Below are positions 7,880 through 15,420 of a DNA stretch of 37,427 nucleotides, in pieces (positions within the stretch are counted from its first letter, which is position 1; every line of letters begins with the position of its first letter). The stretch lies in the NCBI GenBank assembly GCA_013286045.1, contig JABDGM010000041.1:190-37616 (forward strand), given 5' to 3'. The notes beneath the pieces were generated by a model, which was given only the letters and a program-made list of their open reading frames with translations, was not told the DNA's origin and did no database searches. The translations under genes were made by a program, and so were the position numbers. Source of the DNA: Planctomycetota bacterium. GTDB taxonomy: Bacteria > Planctomycetota > Planctomycetia > Pirellulales > Lacipirellulaceae.

Positions 7880-8362
7880 TCAATAGGGCGGTCGTAATTC
7901 ACCGGCGGGATACAGCTTCCACGACGATTGGCCATCCGTGAGCTTGAACGTGTCCACTTTGGCAAATTGCTCAAAGGGCAGCAGCGTGATGTGAGTGTCT
8001 TGCCCGTCGATTTTGTGAAATAGTCGCAACACGGCAGAAGCACCTACGACGATCGAGCCGGATTCTGCTCCCCATCCGATGGGCACGGTGCCGGCTTGTG
8101 CTTTCGGCATCAGCTGCGGATCGCCAATGAGCGTCGGTTTGCCCTTAAATGAGTCACCTGCGTAGATGACAGCCCAATAGCCTGGGCCAGCCCGCCAGTT
8201 TTGCTTGATAACAAAATCGAAGGCGACAGCATACTCCGGGCTCTCTTCGGGCTTCCACGGAATCTTTGCCGAGACGCTTTGCGTTGTGCCGGTAGCAAGT
8301 ACTAAACCGGTTGCGAAGCCCGCACCTAGGGCCACCCTGCGGCTTATTGGTACTTCGCTCAT
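7880..8362 (-). CDS. Small Tat-exported protein of unknown function, possibly beta/gamma-crystallin-like
   Basis: 160 residues. The N-terminus has a twin arginine followed by a hydrophobic core (SRRVALG, then GAGFATGLVLATG) and a likely cleavage site near SVSA, so it is probably a Tat substrate. The mature part is rich in Gly, aromatic residues and short beta-like strands. The segment from about residue 62 to 130 (WAVIYAGDSFKGKPTL, then GSIVVGASAVLRLF) loosely follows a beta/gamma-crystallin pattern (strand, F.G, then a W..sgSI.Vg strand). This is only a resemblance. GGAG lies about 8 nt before the ATG, which supports the start. It sits 32 bp downstream of the TIGR03009 gene on the same strand and may be co-transcribed with it. 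I do not recognise a named family with certainty. Confidence 0.7.
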   Translation of the reverse strand: MSEVPISRRVALGAGFATGLVLATGTTQSVSAKIPWKPEESPEYAVAFDFVIKQNWRAGPGYWAVIYAGDSFKGKPTLIGDPQLMPKAQAGTVPIGWGAESGSIVVGASAVLRLFHKIDGQDTHITLLPFEQFAKVDTFKLTDGQSSWKLYPAGELRPPY

Positions 8363-8394
8363 ATCCGATCTCCGTTTGTTACACGGGCGGACGA

Positions 8395-9480
8395 CTACCG
8401 CGGTTTCTGTTGAGCAGGCTGGTCGTTTTGAGCGACCGGCGTTTGTTCCAGCACGTGTTTGTAGCCGATCGGGATGCTGGGTTTCTGGAAGAGCGCCTGC
8501 TGCAGTCGATCGAAGACCGCGTTCGTTTTGGCGGTGCTAAGATCGAACATGTAGACGTGCCGGTCTTGGTTGGGCATCGTGACGCGCATGGCCTGTGGCA
8601 AGTTGAGCTGGCGGTCGAGGATCAAATCGACTTGGCTGAAGTTTGCGGCCTGGGCTTGGAACTTGGGCAGCGCGGTCAGGAAAATCTTGCTGGTGTCCTT
8701 GTTTCCGTTGTCGACTTTCATCCAATAGCGCTGCTTCAGCTTGTTGGCATCTGCGCCGAACAGAAATGGCAACGGGCCATCGACAATCGCCTGGCCTTGC
8801 AGTTCCGGCGGAATGGGGCGCTCGATCACTTGTTTTTGATCGTTGCGGTACTCGTACACCGATTTGCCATCGCAGACCCAGTGTTCACCGATGGCGTCGG
8901 TCTGCACGACCCAGCTGCCCTGCGCGGCCGCATTAGGTTGGTTGGTTGGGGGTGGGACTTGTTTGTAGGTCGAGATTTCGGTGATTTGGAAGCTGCCTTT
9001 GTCTGGTTTGCTGTAGGTTAGCTCGCCTTTGTCTTTGTTGAGCGGGGCTGCCTGGCCATTGATGACCGGGCCGAACGCCATCACGTATTCCCAGCGTTCG
9101 AACGAACACTTGAAGGTGTTGATTTGCGAGCTGCCCGCTTGCCAGGCAGTGAGGACGGCATCGAGCTGCGTTTGCTCGAGGGGGTTGAGTGCGAATCCGG
9201 CTGGAGGTTGCGGAGCGGCTGGGGCTTGGGCCGGCGCGTTTGCCGGCTGGTCGCCGGCGGGTTGAACCGCGTTGGCGGGTGATGCTGGGTCGGTCGATGG
9301 TGGCTGGGAAGTTTGCCCTGTGACCGGGTATGGCGATGGGGCAGCTGGCTGCTGATAGGCCTGCGTTTGCGGATATGGTTGGGGCGCGCCGGGCTGCTGA
9401 CCCAAGCTGATGCCAGACGCTAGAAGCGCGGGCAAACCGAACGTTAGCGCGATGCTGGCAGGGCGCGTGAATGGATGCAT
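8395..9480 (-). CDS. TIGR03009 family secreted protein
   Basis: 361 residues. An N-terminal signal peptide (about 1-27) is followed by a Pro/Gln/Ala-rich low-complexity stretch (about 28-95) and a globular domain. The globular part shows the features I associate with TIGR03009, a domain known almost only from planctomycetes: FKCSFERWEYVMAF, KGELTYSKPDKGSF, GEHWVCDGKSVYEY, VIERPIPPELQG, DGPLPFLFGADANKLKQRYW. Its layout recalls LolA-like periplasmic lipid-carrier folds, but no function has been demonstrated that I know of. The ATG at 9480 gives a good signal peptide. The low-complexity spacer may tether the domain away from the membrane or wall. The gene precedes the small Tat protein gene. Confidence 0.9.
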   Translation of the reverse strand: MHPFTRPASIALTFGLPALLASGISLGQQPGAPQPYPQTQAYQQPAAPSPYPVTGQTSQPPSTDPASPANAVQPAGDQPANAPAQAPAAPQPPAGFALNPLEQTQLDAVLTAWQAGSSQINTFKCSFERWEYVMAFGPVINGQAAPLNKDKGELTYSKPDKGSFQITEISTYKQVPPPTNQPNAAAQGSWVVQTDAIGEHWVCDGKSVYEYRNDQKQVIERPIPPELQGQAIVDGPLPFLFGADANKLKQRYWMKVDNGNKDTSKIFLTALPKFQAQAANFSQVDLILDRQLNLPQAMRVTMPNQDRHVYMFDLSTAKTNAVFDRLQQALFQKPSIPIGYKHVLEQTPVAQNDQPAQQKPR

Positions 9481-9715
9481 CCGCGTTCTCGCTGGGCAGA
9501 AGTATAGAGGAAGGTGAAGGCGTTGGGCGGGGTCGGGAACTATAGCGGCAGAGCGTCGAATGACCTAGGCCGACTGGGGGCCGGCCGTGGATGCTGCCTC
9601 TGGCGTGCTATCGTCTGGCGGCGGTTCGATCTTGACCGGGGTGGCGGTCGTGCCGAAGATGCTCGGCCCTTTTCTTCGACGCTATATCTCTTCCTCGTCT
9701 CGATGCGTGCGAACT

Positions 9716-10705
9716 ATGCGTTTCCCATTGCGGATTGCGGCCGTGGTCGTTGTTTGTGTGGCTTGTGCGATTTCGTTACGAAGCGGCGCGGAGTCGCCGG
9801 AATCGGCGGCGAGCACTCAAGTTAAGCAGGCGGCGTTTACGCATGCGTCGTCGGATGACGCTGGGACGCAATCGGTTCGTTTTGGGCGGCAGCCATCGCG
9901 CCTTGGGGATCGCATCGAGCAGAATGTGCAGCTTGAGATGCGGATGAAGCTCACGATGCGGCGCGAAAGTGAGCTGGTGGGCAACAACCAGACGACGGTC
10001 CGTACGAAGCAGCGCCGGGTCATCGTGGCGACGGCCGTTGAAGGCGGCACCATTATGGCGGCACGCGTCCAATACCCTGAGGCTACGAAGCAAGCGACTG
10101 CGGCCGACGGCGCGGCCAAGAATGGCGAGGTGAGCGCTGCATATCAACCGGTCGCGCAGCCGGTTCAGGGGAAGACGTATCTTTGCATGCGTGAGCCGGG
10201 CGAGAATGGGAAATTGAATGTCACAGACGAAACCGGTAATCGGCCGCCTACGGAGGAGTGCGATATTGTTGTTGCGCAAATGGACATGATCGGTCGGTCG
10301 AACCCGCTGGCGCAGTTTCTTGCTGGCCGCGAAGTGAAAGTTGGCGAGAGCTTTGAGCTGCCGAAAGAGTTGGCCAGCCGGGTGTTCAATTTGGGCGACA
10401 AGTTCGGCGAAGTGACGCACTTTGAGTTGACGCTGCGAAAAGTCTCGGTGGAAAATGGCGCGAAGTGCGCCGAGTTTTTGGCCAATGTGGAAGCGGCCGC
10501 GAACGGTGCATCGCAGATGCGGCTGCAAGTTGAGGGGCCGCTGGTCGTGCAAGCAGATACCTGCCGGGCCGTGCGAGTCGATCTGGACGGACCAATCGGT
10601 ATGTCCGAAACGCGCGGCAGTTACAGCACGTCTTACCAAGTGATTGGTACGGGCCATCTCAAGACGAGCGTTGCGGCCACTTATCGCGAAGCTCAGCACG
10701 ACTAA
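9716..10705 (+). CDS. Secreted protein of unknown function
   Basis: 329 residues from the ATG at 9716. The frame is open further upstream to 9587, but the 9716 start puts a signal peptide (RFPLRIAAVVVVCVACAISL) at the N-terminus, whereas the upstream 43 residues look like noncoding sequence. The mature region is beta-strand-rich and includes RLGDRIEQNVQLEMRMKL, a paired set of strands around GRSNPLAQFLAGREVKVGESFELP, and a C-terminal VDLDGPIGMSETRGSYSTSY stretch. The latter features recall planctomycete secreted proteins of unknown function in which a treatment-resistant barrel is suspected. No catalytic motif is visible. It lies alone, 188 bp before the next secreted-protein gene on the same strand. 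I do not recognise a named family. Confidence 0.75.
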   Translation: MRFPLRIAAVVVVCVACAISLRSGAESPESAASTQVKQAAFTHASSDDAGTQSVRFGRQPSRLGDRIEQNVQLEMRMKLTMRRESELVGNNQTTVRTKQRRVIVATAVEGGTIMAARVQYPEATKQATAADGAAKNGEVSAAYQPVAQPVQGKTYLCMREPGENGKLNVTDETGNRPPTEECDIVVAQMDMIGRSNPLAQFLAGREVKVGESFELPKELASRVFNLGDKFGEVTHFELTLRKVSVENGAKCAEFLANVEAAANGASQMRLQVEGPLVVQADTCRAVRVDLDGPIGMSETRGSYSTSYQVIGTGHLKTSVAATYREAQHD

Positions 10706-10768
10706 CGCGTGTGCTGCCGTCGCTATCTTTACTGGCGTGCATAATCGCGCGATCTACCGCGCCGCTAT

Positions 10769-10790
10769 CTAAACCGCGTTTGTGGCGCGT
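10769..10790 (+). repeat. Dispersed CTAAACCGC intergenic element, copy 1
   Basis: The core CTAAACCGC (10769-10777) is followed by a G/T-rich stretch ending GGCGCGTG. It lies about 65 bp after the stop of the 9716 gene. The same core occurs at 14610-14618 and 27836-27844, each time in the same orientation and after a stop codon. Compared with the 27836 copy it appears to lack about 4 nt. Confidence 0.4.
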
Positions 10791-10893
10791 GCGTAGTGAT
10801 AGGGGTCGATCACAGCGCGCCGCTCTCTTTTTGAGCGACACTAGCAGCTGAACGCATTGGTCGATCGCTTGTCTGAACATGGAGGGATGACAA

Positions 10894-11916
10894 ATGCTTC
10901 GCGCATCTTCTCAATTTGCTTTCGCAGGAATTCTGAGTTCGTGCATGACGTTGGTGGGGTCGGTCGCCGCGCTCGCGGGACCGGGTGTGGACTTTGATGT
11001 GGCGCGGGCGGTGGAGTGTCATGACGTTACGCCGCCGGAGCGGCTGACGTTGTACCCGATGCAACGGTTGGTGGAAGTTTCGCTGCCGATTTCGGTGCGG
11101 TTTCAGGAAGCATCGGCGGATGACGTGGATGAGATCGACGTCGAAGTGAGCGGCGCATCGGCTGGGCTGCGGGTGCAGAGCTTCGCGCCGCAGACACAGC
11201 TGGCGAGCGATATCACGCACGAAATTGAATCGACGACGACGAGCAAGAAGAGTCGATCGCTCGACGGCACGCTGGGTGGTTCGATCCCTATCCCCGGCGC
11301 TGCCGATGCGGTGGCCAGGATCACGCCATCAATTACGGCGGGCATTGCTGGGTGCGATACGGCGACGGAGAAGATCAACCGGCTGCCGGCGAAGCGCGTG
11401 TACGTGGTGAGCGGGACGTATGCCGAGGGGAGCGGCGTGTTCTTCAAGCTGAAGCGGACGTCGCAGACGTCGCTCGAGGGCGTGCATGAGTTGGCGGTCA
11501 CATTCGTGACGCCGCGGACCTGGCCGACGATCGCGTTGCAGGTTAGCTGCAGCGCGCACGGCGAGCGGAAAATGCTGTGGGTGCGGCAATCGGCGACGCT
11601 TGGGCACGTGGAGAGGTATGTGCAACTGATTCCGGCGGCGATGCCGATTCGGCAAGTGGTGATGAAACCGACGGACCCGGACTCGGGGAAACCTGCGGAC
11701 AAAGCGATGTTCGCGAGTGACAGCGCCGCAGCGAGCCCCACGAAATGGCGGCCGCCGGTGACTTCGCCGGTTGCTCCCACGACTTCTGCTGGACCGGCCA
11801 AGGTTGCCGAAAAGACGGCCGCGACGCCGGTGGTTGCCACGAAAACCGTGGTTGAGGCGAGCCTTGATGCGAAGGACGCGAAGATCAACGCGATTGAAGC
11901 GGCGGCGAAGGAGTGA
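10894..11916 (+). CDS. Secreted protein of unknown function with Ala/Thr/Pro-rich tail
   Basis: 340 residues. A strong RBS (GGAGGG, 8 nt from the ATG) and a signal peptide (about 1-28, ending near VAALAG) support the start. The central region (about 40-235) is rich in beta strands and contains two separated Cys residues in VECHDV and ITAGIAGCDTATE, with a third in LQVSCSAHGERKMLW. The last 90 residues are low-complexity Ala/Thr/Pro/Lys and end in a short helical DAKDAKINAIEAAAKE. I know no family name for it. Envelope location is inferred from the signal peptide. The gene follows the 9716 gene and precedes the Asn-rich surface protein on the same strand, but the gaps are too long to assume one operon. 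Confidence 0.75.
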   Translation: MLRASSQFAFAGILSSCMTLVGSVAALAGPGVDFDVARAVECHDVTPPERLTLYPMQRLVEVSLPISVRFQEASADDVDEIDVEVSGASAGLRVQSFAPQTQLASDITHEIESTTTSKKSRSLDGTLGGSIPIPGAADAVARITPSITAGIAGCDTATEKINRLPAKRVYVVSGTYAEGSGVFFKLKRTSQTSLEGVHELAVTFVTPRTWPTIALQVSCSAHGERKMLWVRQSATLGHVERYVQLIPAAMPIRQVVMKPTDPDSGKPADKAMFASDSAAASPTKWRPPVTSPVAPTTSAGPAKVAEKTAATPVVATKTVVEASLDAKDAKINAIEAAAKE

Positions 11917-11951
11917 CCGGATCGGCGTTCGAGGCGGCGCGACACGCTGAG

Positions 11952-11975
11952 GCGCGGCGAGCATCCTCGCCGCGC
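11952..11975 (+). terminator. GC-rich hairpin after the 10894 gene
   Basis: GCGCGGCGAG (11952-11961) pairs perfectly with CTCGCCGCGC (11966-11975) around a CATC loop, 36 nt after the stop codon. The stem is ten pure Watson-Crick pairs. No T-run follows, so it may act as a Rho-independent pause or mRNA 3' stabiliser rather than a classical terminator. Confidence 0.45.
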
Positions 11976-12348
11976 TAAGTGGAACGGCGGTTGGGTCTCC
12001 GCGGTTGCCGTGGGTTGCTTGCATTTCGCCTTCTTGTGCGAAAGTGCTGGGCGTTGTCATAATGACTGCGCGGCGTCGCGTTTTGGGTTGCGAATTTCGC
12101 GATGGGATACGCAGATCCTAAGCGCCAGCCAGATTTGCACGGTGATTTGCTTTGGGTGCATCGATCTGCAGTGGTGGCACGCGGGTTGCTATTACTGCTG
12201 GTTGGGGAATCGCGTTCAGGTCGGGAGCGACAAATTAGGATCGCTCCCAGGGGAGGTTCGAGAACGTCTGAGACGGTGCGGACGTATCATCAGCCTGGTT
12301 TTGCTCCGGCATTGGCGTAGGGAAGACACACCTACATTACAAATAACA

Positions 12349-12416
12349 CGTTGCAGCAACGATTGCTGCGGGGCTCCTTCGGGAGGGACGTGGTTGTGAG
12401 GGATCAAGCGCCACGT
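12349..12416 (+). promoter_or_regulatory. Structured 5' leader with competing hairpins
   Basis: Three consecutive inverted repeats sit before the RBS. The first is GCAGCAA/TTGCTGC with a CGA loop (12353-12369). The second is CTCC-TTCG-GGAG, a UUCG tetraloop (12374-12385). The third is ACGTGG/CCACGT with a 17-nt loop (12388-12416). A fourth stem, CGTTG-CAG-CAACG (12349-12361), shares bases with the first, so the two are mutually exclusive. A role in RNA-level control of the downstream gene is inference. Confidence 0.35.
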
Positions 12417-12431
12417 TCGGGAGTATCAGAC

Positions 12432-14492
12432 ATGCAAGTTTATAAACTTTTCAAAGGCAAGCTGTTGCTGGCCGCGGTTGTGGTGGCGGCCTCGACATCA
12501 CTCGTTCGGGCCGATCAAAACGACCGCAATAAGAATAACGGTCAGAACGGCGGGCAATCGGGGCGATCCTCGAGTCCGCCTGCGGCGCGGTCATCTGGCG
12601 GCGGGAATGGCGGCAACAGCGGTAATGGTGGGAATGCGGCGCGGAGTTTCAGCCGGCCGAGCAACACGAACGCTTCGAATAACAGTTCCAATAGCAATGC
12701 GGGCCGCAACTTGCAATCGCAGGGCAACGGGGGGCGATCGTCGAATGATTCGGGCAATCATTCGCAGCCGTCGTTCGTTCAAAAAAACAATTCGAATTTG
12801 AATGCAAATAATCAGCAGTCATCCAATAAAGGAAACGGCTCATCGAACGGTTCGAATGGGAAATTGGATCGGAGCGTCCTGAAGGCGAGCGCTAATGAAA
12901 ATGTGCGCCTCGCGGACAACGACGATCACAAGAATCAGAACGGCCAAAATCAGAATGGCCAAAACGGCGGTAACAAGGGTAGTCAAAACAACGGGAACCA
13001 GAACGGCAGTAACAAAGGCAATTCGAACCAAAACGGTGGCAACAAAGGCAACCAAAACAGCGGCAATCAAAACGGCGGTGTCAAAGTCAATCAAAACTTT
13101 GGGAACCAAAACGGCGGCAACAAAGGCGAGTCCAACAGCGGCAACAAAGGTAGCCAAAACGGTAATAATCAAAATAACGGCAATCAAAACGGTGGTACCA
13201 AAGTCAATCAGAATTTTGGTAACCAAAACGGCGGCGACAAAGGCGAATCCAACAGCGGCAATAAAGGCAATCAGAACGGCAGCAATCAAAACGCCGGCAA
13301 CAATCAGAGCAACGGCAAGAACCCGGGTGGCAACTCGCCGTTCAAGAATGGCACTGCCAATGGTGCGAACGGAAACTCGAAATTACCTGGGAATGGCTTT
13401 CCGGGCGCCAACAACGGCTCGAAGTTTGATAAGAACTTTGATAAGAACGGCGATCACCACGACAAAGATTTCAACCATGACCCTCACGATGGGAAGCATG
13501 TCGATCATGTGAAGGATTTATTCGACCACAAGGTGGGCGACAACCATCCGAACCAGAACAAGGTCTTTCACGACCACGACTTCCACGGCAATGACTCCTC
13601 GAAGGCAGCGTTCAAGCAGTGGAATGACGTGTGGAAGGGCAAGAACGGCGGCGGCAAGGATAATCGCGATTGGTCAGGCAAGTGGCGATCGGGCGACCGG
13701 TTCTCGGCTGCCGACGCGGTTCGGCACGACTTCTTCTCACATCACGACCACGACATGCATCACATGCCGTTCCAAGCGAACTGGTGGGATTCGCATCATG
13801 ATCACGACCATGGTTGGCATTTCTGGGGCGACTATGCGATGCATCATCACCACCAGCCGTACTATTGGTGGGGTTGGGCGTCGGCTCCGGCGCTGGCCAC
13901 GTACGCGGGATTCGGCTGGAGCAGCCCGTACTACTGGGATTATGGCCAAGGCGAGTACATTTACTGCAATGGCGGCAACGTGTATGTGAACGGTCGGATG
14001 TATGAGTCGGTGCCGCAGTACTACGCCCAAACCGTTCAGCTGATCGACCAAGCACCGCTACTGGACGTGGACGCGGCGGCTGAGGCGGAGTGGATGCCGC
14101 TCGGCGTGTTCGCAGTGACGCCGGATGGGGATAATCGACCAGCGGTGATGATGCAGCTGGCGATTACGAAGAACGGAATCTTGGGCGGCACGGCGACGGA
14201 CCCCGAAGCCGGCGCTTCATTCAACGTGCAGGGCACGGTGGATCAAAAGACGCAGCGTGCGGTTTGGTCCTACATGGACGGCGATAATAACCGGATCGTA
14301 TTAGAGTCGAGCATCAACAATCTCACACAGAACGAGTCGACGGGGATGATTCATTTCGGCCCGAACGATCAACGCGTGGTGGAGTTAGTGCGGATGCCGG
14401 AACCGGATGAATCGGGAGCGTTGCCGATGCCGCAGACGTTGGGGACGCCTGCCGGTGGTGGGCCAACGTTGCCGCCGCCGGAAGGGCAATGA
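12432..14492 (+). CDS. Asn/Gly-rich, His-rich cell-surface protein with tandem repeats
   Basis: 686 residues from the ATG at 12432, which is preceded by GGGAG 8 nt upstream; the upstream extension to 12351 is leader sequence. A signal peptide (about 1-27, ending SLVRA) leads into about 300 residues of Asn/Gly/Ser/Gln/Lys repeats of the NQNGGNKG type. These include a 39-codon tandem duplication at 13065-13181 and 13182-13298 (34 of 39 residues identical). A highly charged His/Asp/Lys region follows, then a His/Trp/Tyr cluster (HHDHDHGWHFWGDYAMHHHH, then PYYWWGW) likely able to bind metal. The C-terminal 150 residues form a compact domain containing EWMPLGVFAVTPDG and MMQLAITKNGILGGTA. Similar planctomycete proteins have been annotated as mu-protocadherin-like cell-surface proteins. 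The repeats are likely disordered or amyloid-prone; function unknown. Confidence 0.85.
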   Translation: MQVYKLFKGKLLLAAVVVAASTSLVRADQNDRNKNNGQNGGQSGRSSSPPAARSSGGGNGGNSGNGGNAARSFSRPSNTNASNNSSNSNAGRNLQSQGNGGRSSNDSGNHSQPSFVQKNNSNLNANNQQSSNKGNGSSNGSNGKLDRSVLKASANENVRLADNDDHKNQNGQNQNGQNGGNKGSQNNGNQNGSNKGNSNQNGGNKGNQNSGNQNGGVKVNQNFGNQNGGNKGESNSGNKGSQNGNNQNNGNQNGGTKVNQNFGNQNGGDKGESNSGNKGNQNGSNQNAGNNQSNGKNPGGNSPFKNGTANGANGNSKLPGNGFPGANNGSKFDKNFDKNGDHHDKDFNHDPHDGKHVDHVKDLFDHKVGDNHPNQNKVFHDHDFHGNDSSKAAFKQWNDVWKGKNGGGKDNRDWSGKWRSGDRFSAADAVRHDFFSHHDHDMHHMPFQANWWDSHHDHDHGWHFWGDYAMHHHHQPYYWWGWASAPALATYAGFGWSSPYYWDYGQGEYIYCNGGNVYVNGRMYESVPQYYAQTVQLIDQAPLLDVDAAAEAEWMPLGVFAVTPDGDNRPAVMMQLAITKNGILGGTATDPEAGASFNVQGTVDQKTQRAVWSYMDGDNNRIVLESSINNLTQNESTGMIHFGPNDQRVVELVRMPEPDESGALPMPQTLGTPAGGGPTLPPPEGQ
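13065..13298 (+). repeat. Tandem duplication of a 39-codon unit
   Basis: Two 117-bp units (13065-13181 and 13182-13298) encode NQNGG[VT]KVNQNFGNQNGG followed by [ND]KGESNSGNKG and about ten more Asn-rich residues. They differ at five of 39 residues, while several synonymous codons also differ, so the duplication is not brand-new. It lies within a longer field of short NQNGG-type repeats. Confidence 0.85.
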
Positions 14493-14523
14493 TGGGTCGA
14501 TACGAGGATTGTGTAAAACGAGT

Positions 14524-14552
14524 AACGCGGATCGTGAGATCCGCGTTTTTTT
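14524..14552 (+). terminator. Intrinsic terminator of the Asn-rich protein gene
   Basis: AACGCGGATC (14524-14533) pairs perfectly with GATCCGCGTT (14538-14547) around a GTGA loop, and a run of seven T (14546-14552) starts at the stem base. It lies 32 nt after the TGA. This is the clearest Rho-independent terminator in the window. Confidence 0.9.
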
Positions 14553-14600
14553 GTTTCGGTGCTACGTGGTGTCGATGTAAGTGCGTAAGTGCGAGCGGCG

Positions 14601-14656
14601 GCGGTTTAGCTAAACCGCAACCGATTGTTTCGAGTGGCCCCGAGATTTTTGGGGCC
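14601..14656. repeat. Palindromes and CTAAACCGC element, copy 2
   Basis: GCGGTTTAGCTAAACCGC (14601-14618) is a perfect 18-bp palindrome that contains the dispersed CTAAACCGC core. It is followed by GGCCCC/GGGGCC (14636-14641 and 14651-14656) around a 9-nt loop. The segment 14608-14638 matches 27834-27864 at about 24 of 31 positions by eye. The element sits between two convergent genes and could act as a bidirectional 3' structure. Confidence 0.45.
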
Positions 14657-14682
14657 TGCGGTTACGCGCGCGGCGTAGTGCG

Positions 14683-15420
14683 CTACGGCAGTTCGCGGAT
14701 GCGGAGGTTTTTGAAATTGATGGGGGCGCCTTCGGCTTCGATGCAGAGGTAGCCGGTGTGGGGCTCGCAGTGGTTGCCGCCGGAGACTTCTTCGCCGTTG
14801 ACCCAGAGGCGGATTTCGCCGTTGATGGCGCGGACGTAGTAGTGGTTCCATTCGCCGGCGGCTTTGCTCAGGTTGTTGCGCGGGAAGCTGCGCTCGCCGT
14901 TGGGTGAGATGGGCGGGAATGGGGTCCAAGTGGCGGTGCCGACTTTGAAGAGGTCGCCGTTCGTGGTGAACCAATCGGCTTTCTTGCCGTTTTTCTTTTC
15001 CCACTGGTCTTTGAAGGCGTGGTCGAGCACTTGGACTTCGAAGCCGCGTTGAGGCAGCTGGCCGGGCTTTAGATCTTTGAGGGCTTCGGGGGCGGTCCAG
15101 ACGAAGAAGCCGGAGTTGCCGCCGGCTTCTTCGAAGTTCCATTCGGCGACGAATTCGAAGTTAGTGTAGATCTTTTCGGAACGCATGACGCCGTGTGGCT
15201 TGCCGGTGTCGTGGAGGATGCCGTCTTTCCAGCTCCAGGTATCGGGATCGCCGTTAACGGGCTCGAAATCTTTTTCGCCGAGGGCGACCCAGCCGGGGCC
15301 GTTGCCGTCGATCGTGGCTTTTTTGAGGGAGGGGTCGTCGGTGGGTTCGTCGGCTCGCGTGGGATGCGTGAGGGCGATGAGCGCGGAGAGACAGAGGGCG
15401 GCGCGAAGGAGCGACTTCAT
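14683..15420 (-). CDS. DUF1080 (3-keto-disaccharide hydrolase-like) secreted protein
   Basis: 245 residues. A signal peptide (about 1-23, ending THPTRA) leads into a DUF1080-type jelly-roll, a concanavalin-like fold. Typical features are WSWKDGILHDTGKPHGVMRSE, YTNFEFVAEWNFEEAGGNSGFFVW, QRGFEVQVLDH, AGEWNHYYVRAINGEIRLWVNGEEV, TGYLCIEAEGAPINFKNLRIREL. Members of the family have been linked to hydrolysis of 3-keto-glycosides and to carbohydrate binding. Its ATG overlaps the stop codon of the upstream glycoside hydrolase gene (ATGA at 15417-15420), so the two are translationally coupled and probably act on the same sugar substrate outside the cytoplasm. Confidence 0.9.
   Translation of the reverse strand: MKSLLRAALCLSALIALTHPTRADEPTDDPSLKKATIDGNGPGWVALGEKDFEPVNGDPDTWSWKDGILHDTGKPHGVMRSEKIYTNFEFVAEWNFEEAGGNSGFFVWTAPEALKDLKPGQLPQRGFEVQVLDHAFKDQWEKKNGKKADWFTTNGDLFKVGTATWTPFPPISPNGERSFPRNNLSKAAGEWNHYYVRAINGEIRLWVNGEEVSGGNHCEPHTGYLCIEAEGAPINFKNLRIRELP

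Larger units (their letters stand above)
11917..12431. other. Long intergenic region before the Asn-rich surface protein gene
   Basis: 515 bp without a convincing gene. It contains a strong hairpin just after the previous stop (11952-11975). A cluster of three hairpins, with an overlapping alternative for the first, lies in the last 80 bp (12349-12416) before the RBS GGGAG at 12419-12423. The open frame that runs upstream from 12432 to 12351 passes through these hairpins and is probably leader rather than coding. No convincing -35/-10 pair was found. Confidence 0.65.

Noticed and set aside
12236..12300. GGTTCGA-like T-loop sequence as a tRNA remnant
   Set aside because: No acceptor, D or anticodon stem could be built around it.
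12351..12431. Coding extension of the Asn-rich protein upstream of 12432
   Set aside because: The ATG at 12432 has an RBS and begins a signal peptide; the upstream part is occupied by hairpins.
12840..13289. Minus-strand hydrophobic 149-codon frame
   Set aside because: It is the reverse of the NQNGG repeat field, whose complement reads as Val/Ala/Leu codons.
13065..13298. Repeat field as a CRISPR array or minisatellite outside genes
   Set aside because: The repeats are in frame with the protein, have no spacers of constant length and differ at synonymous sites.
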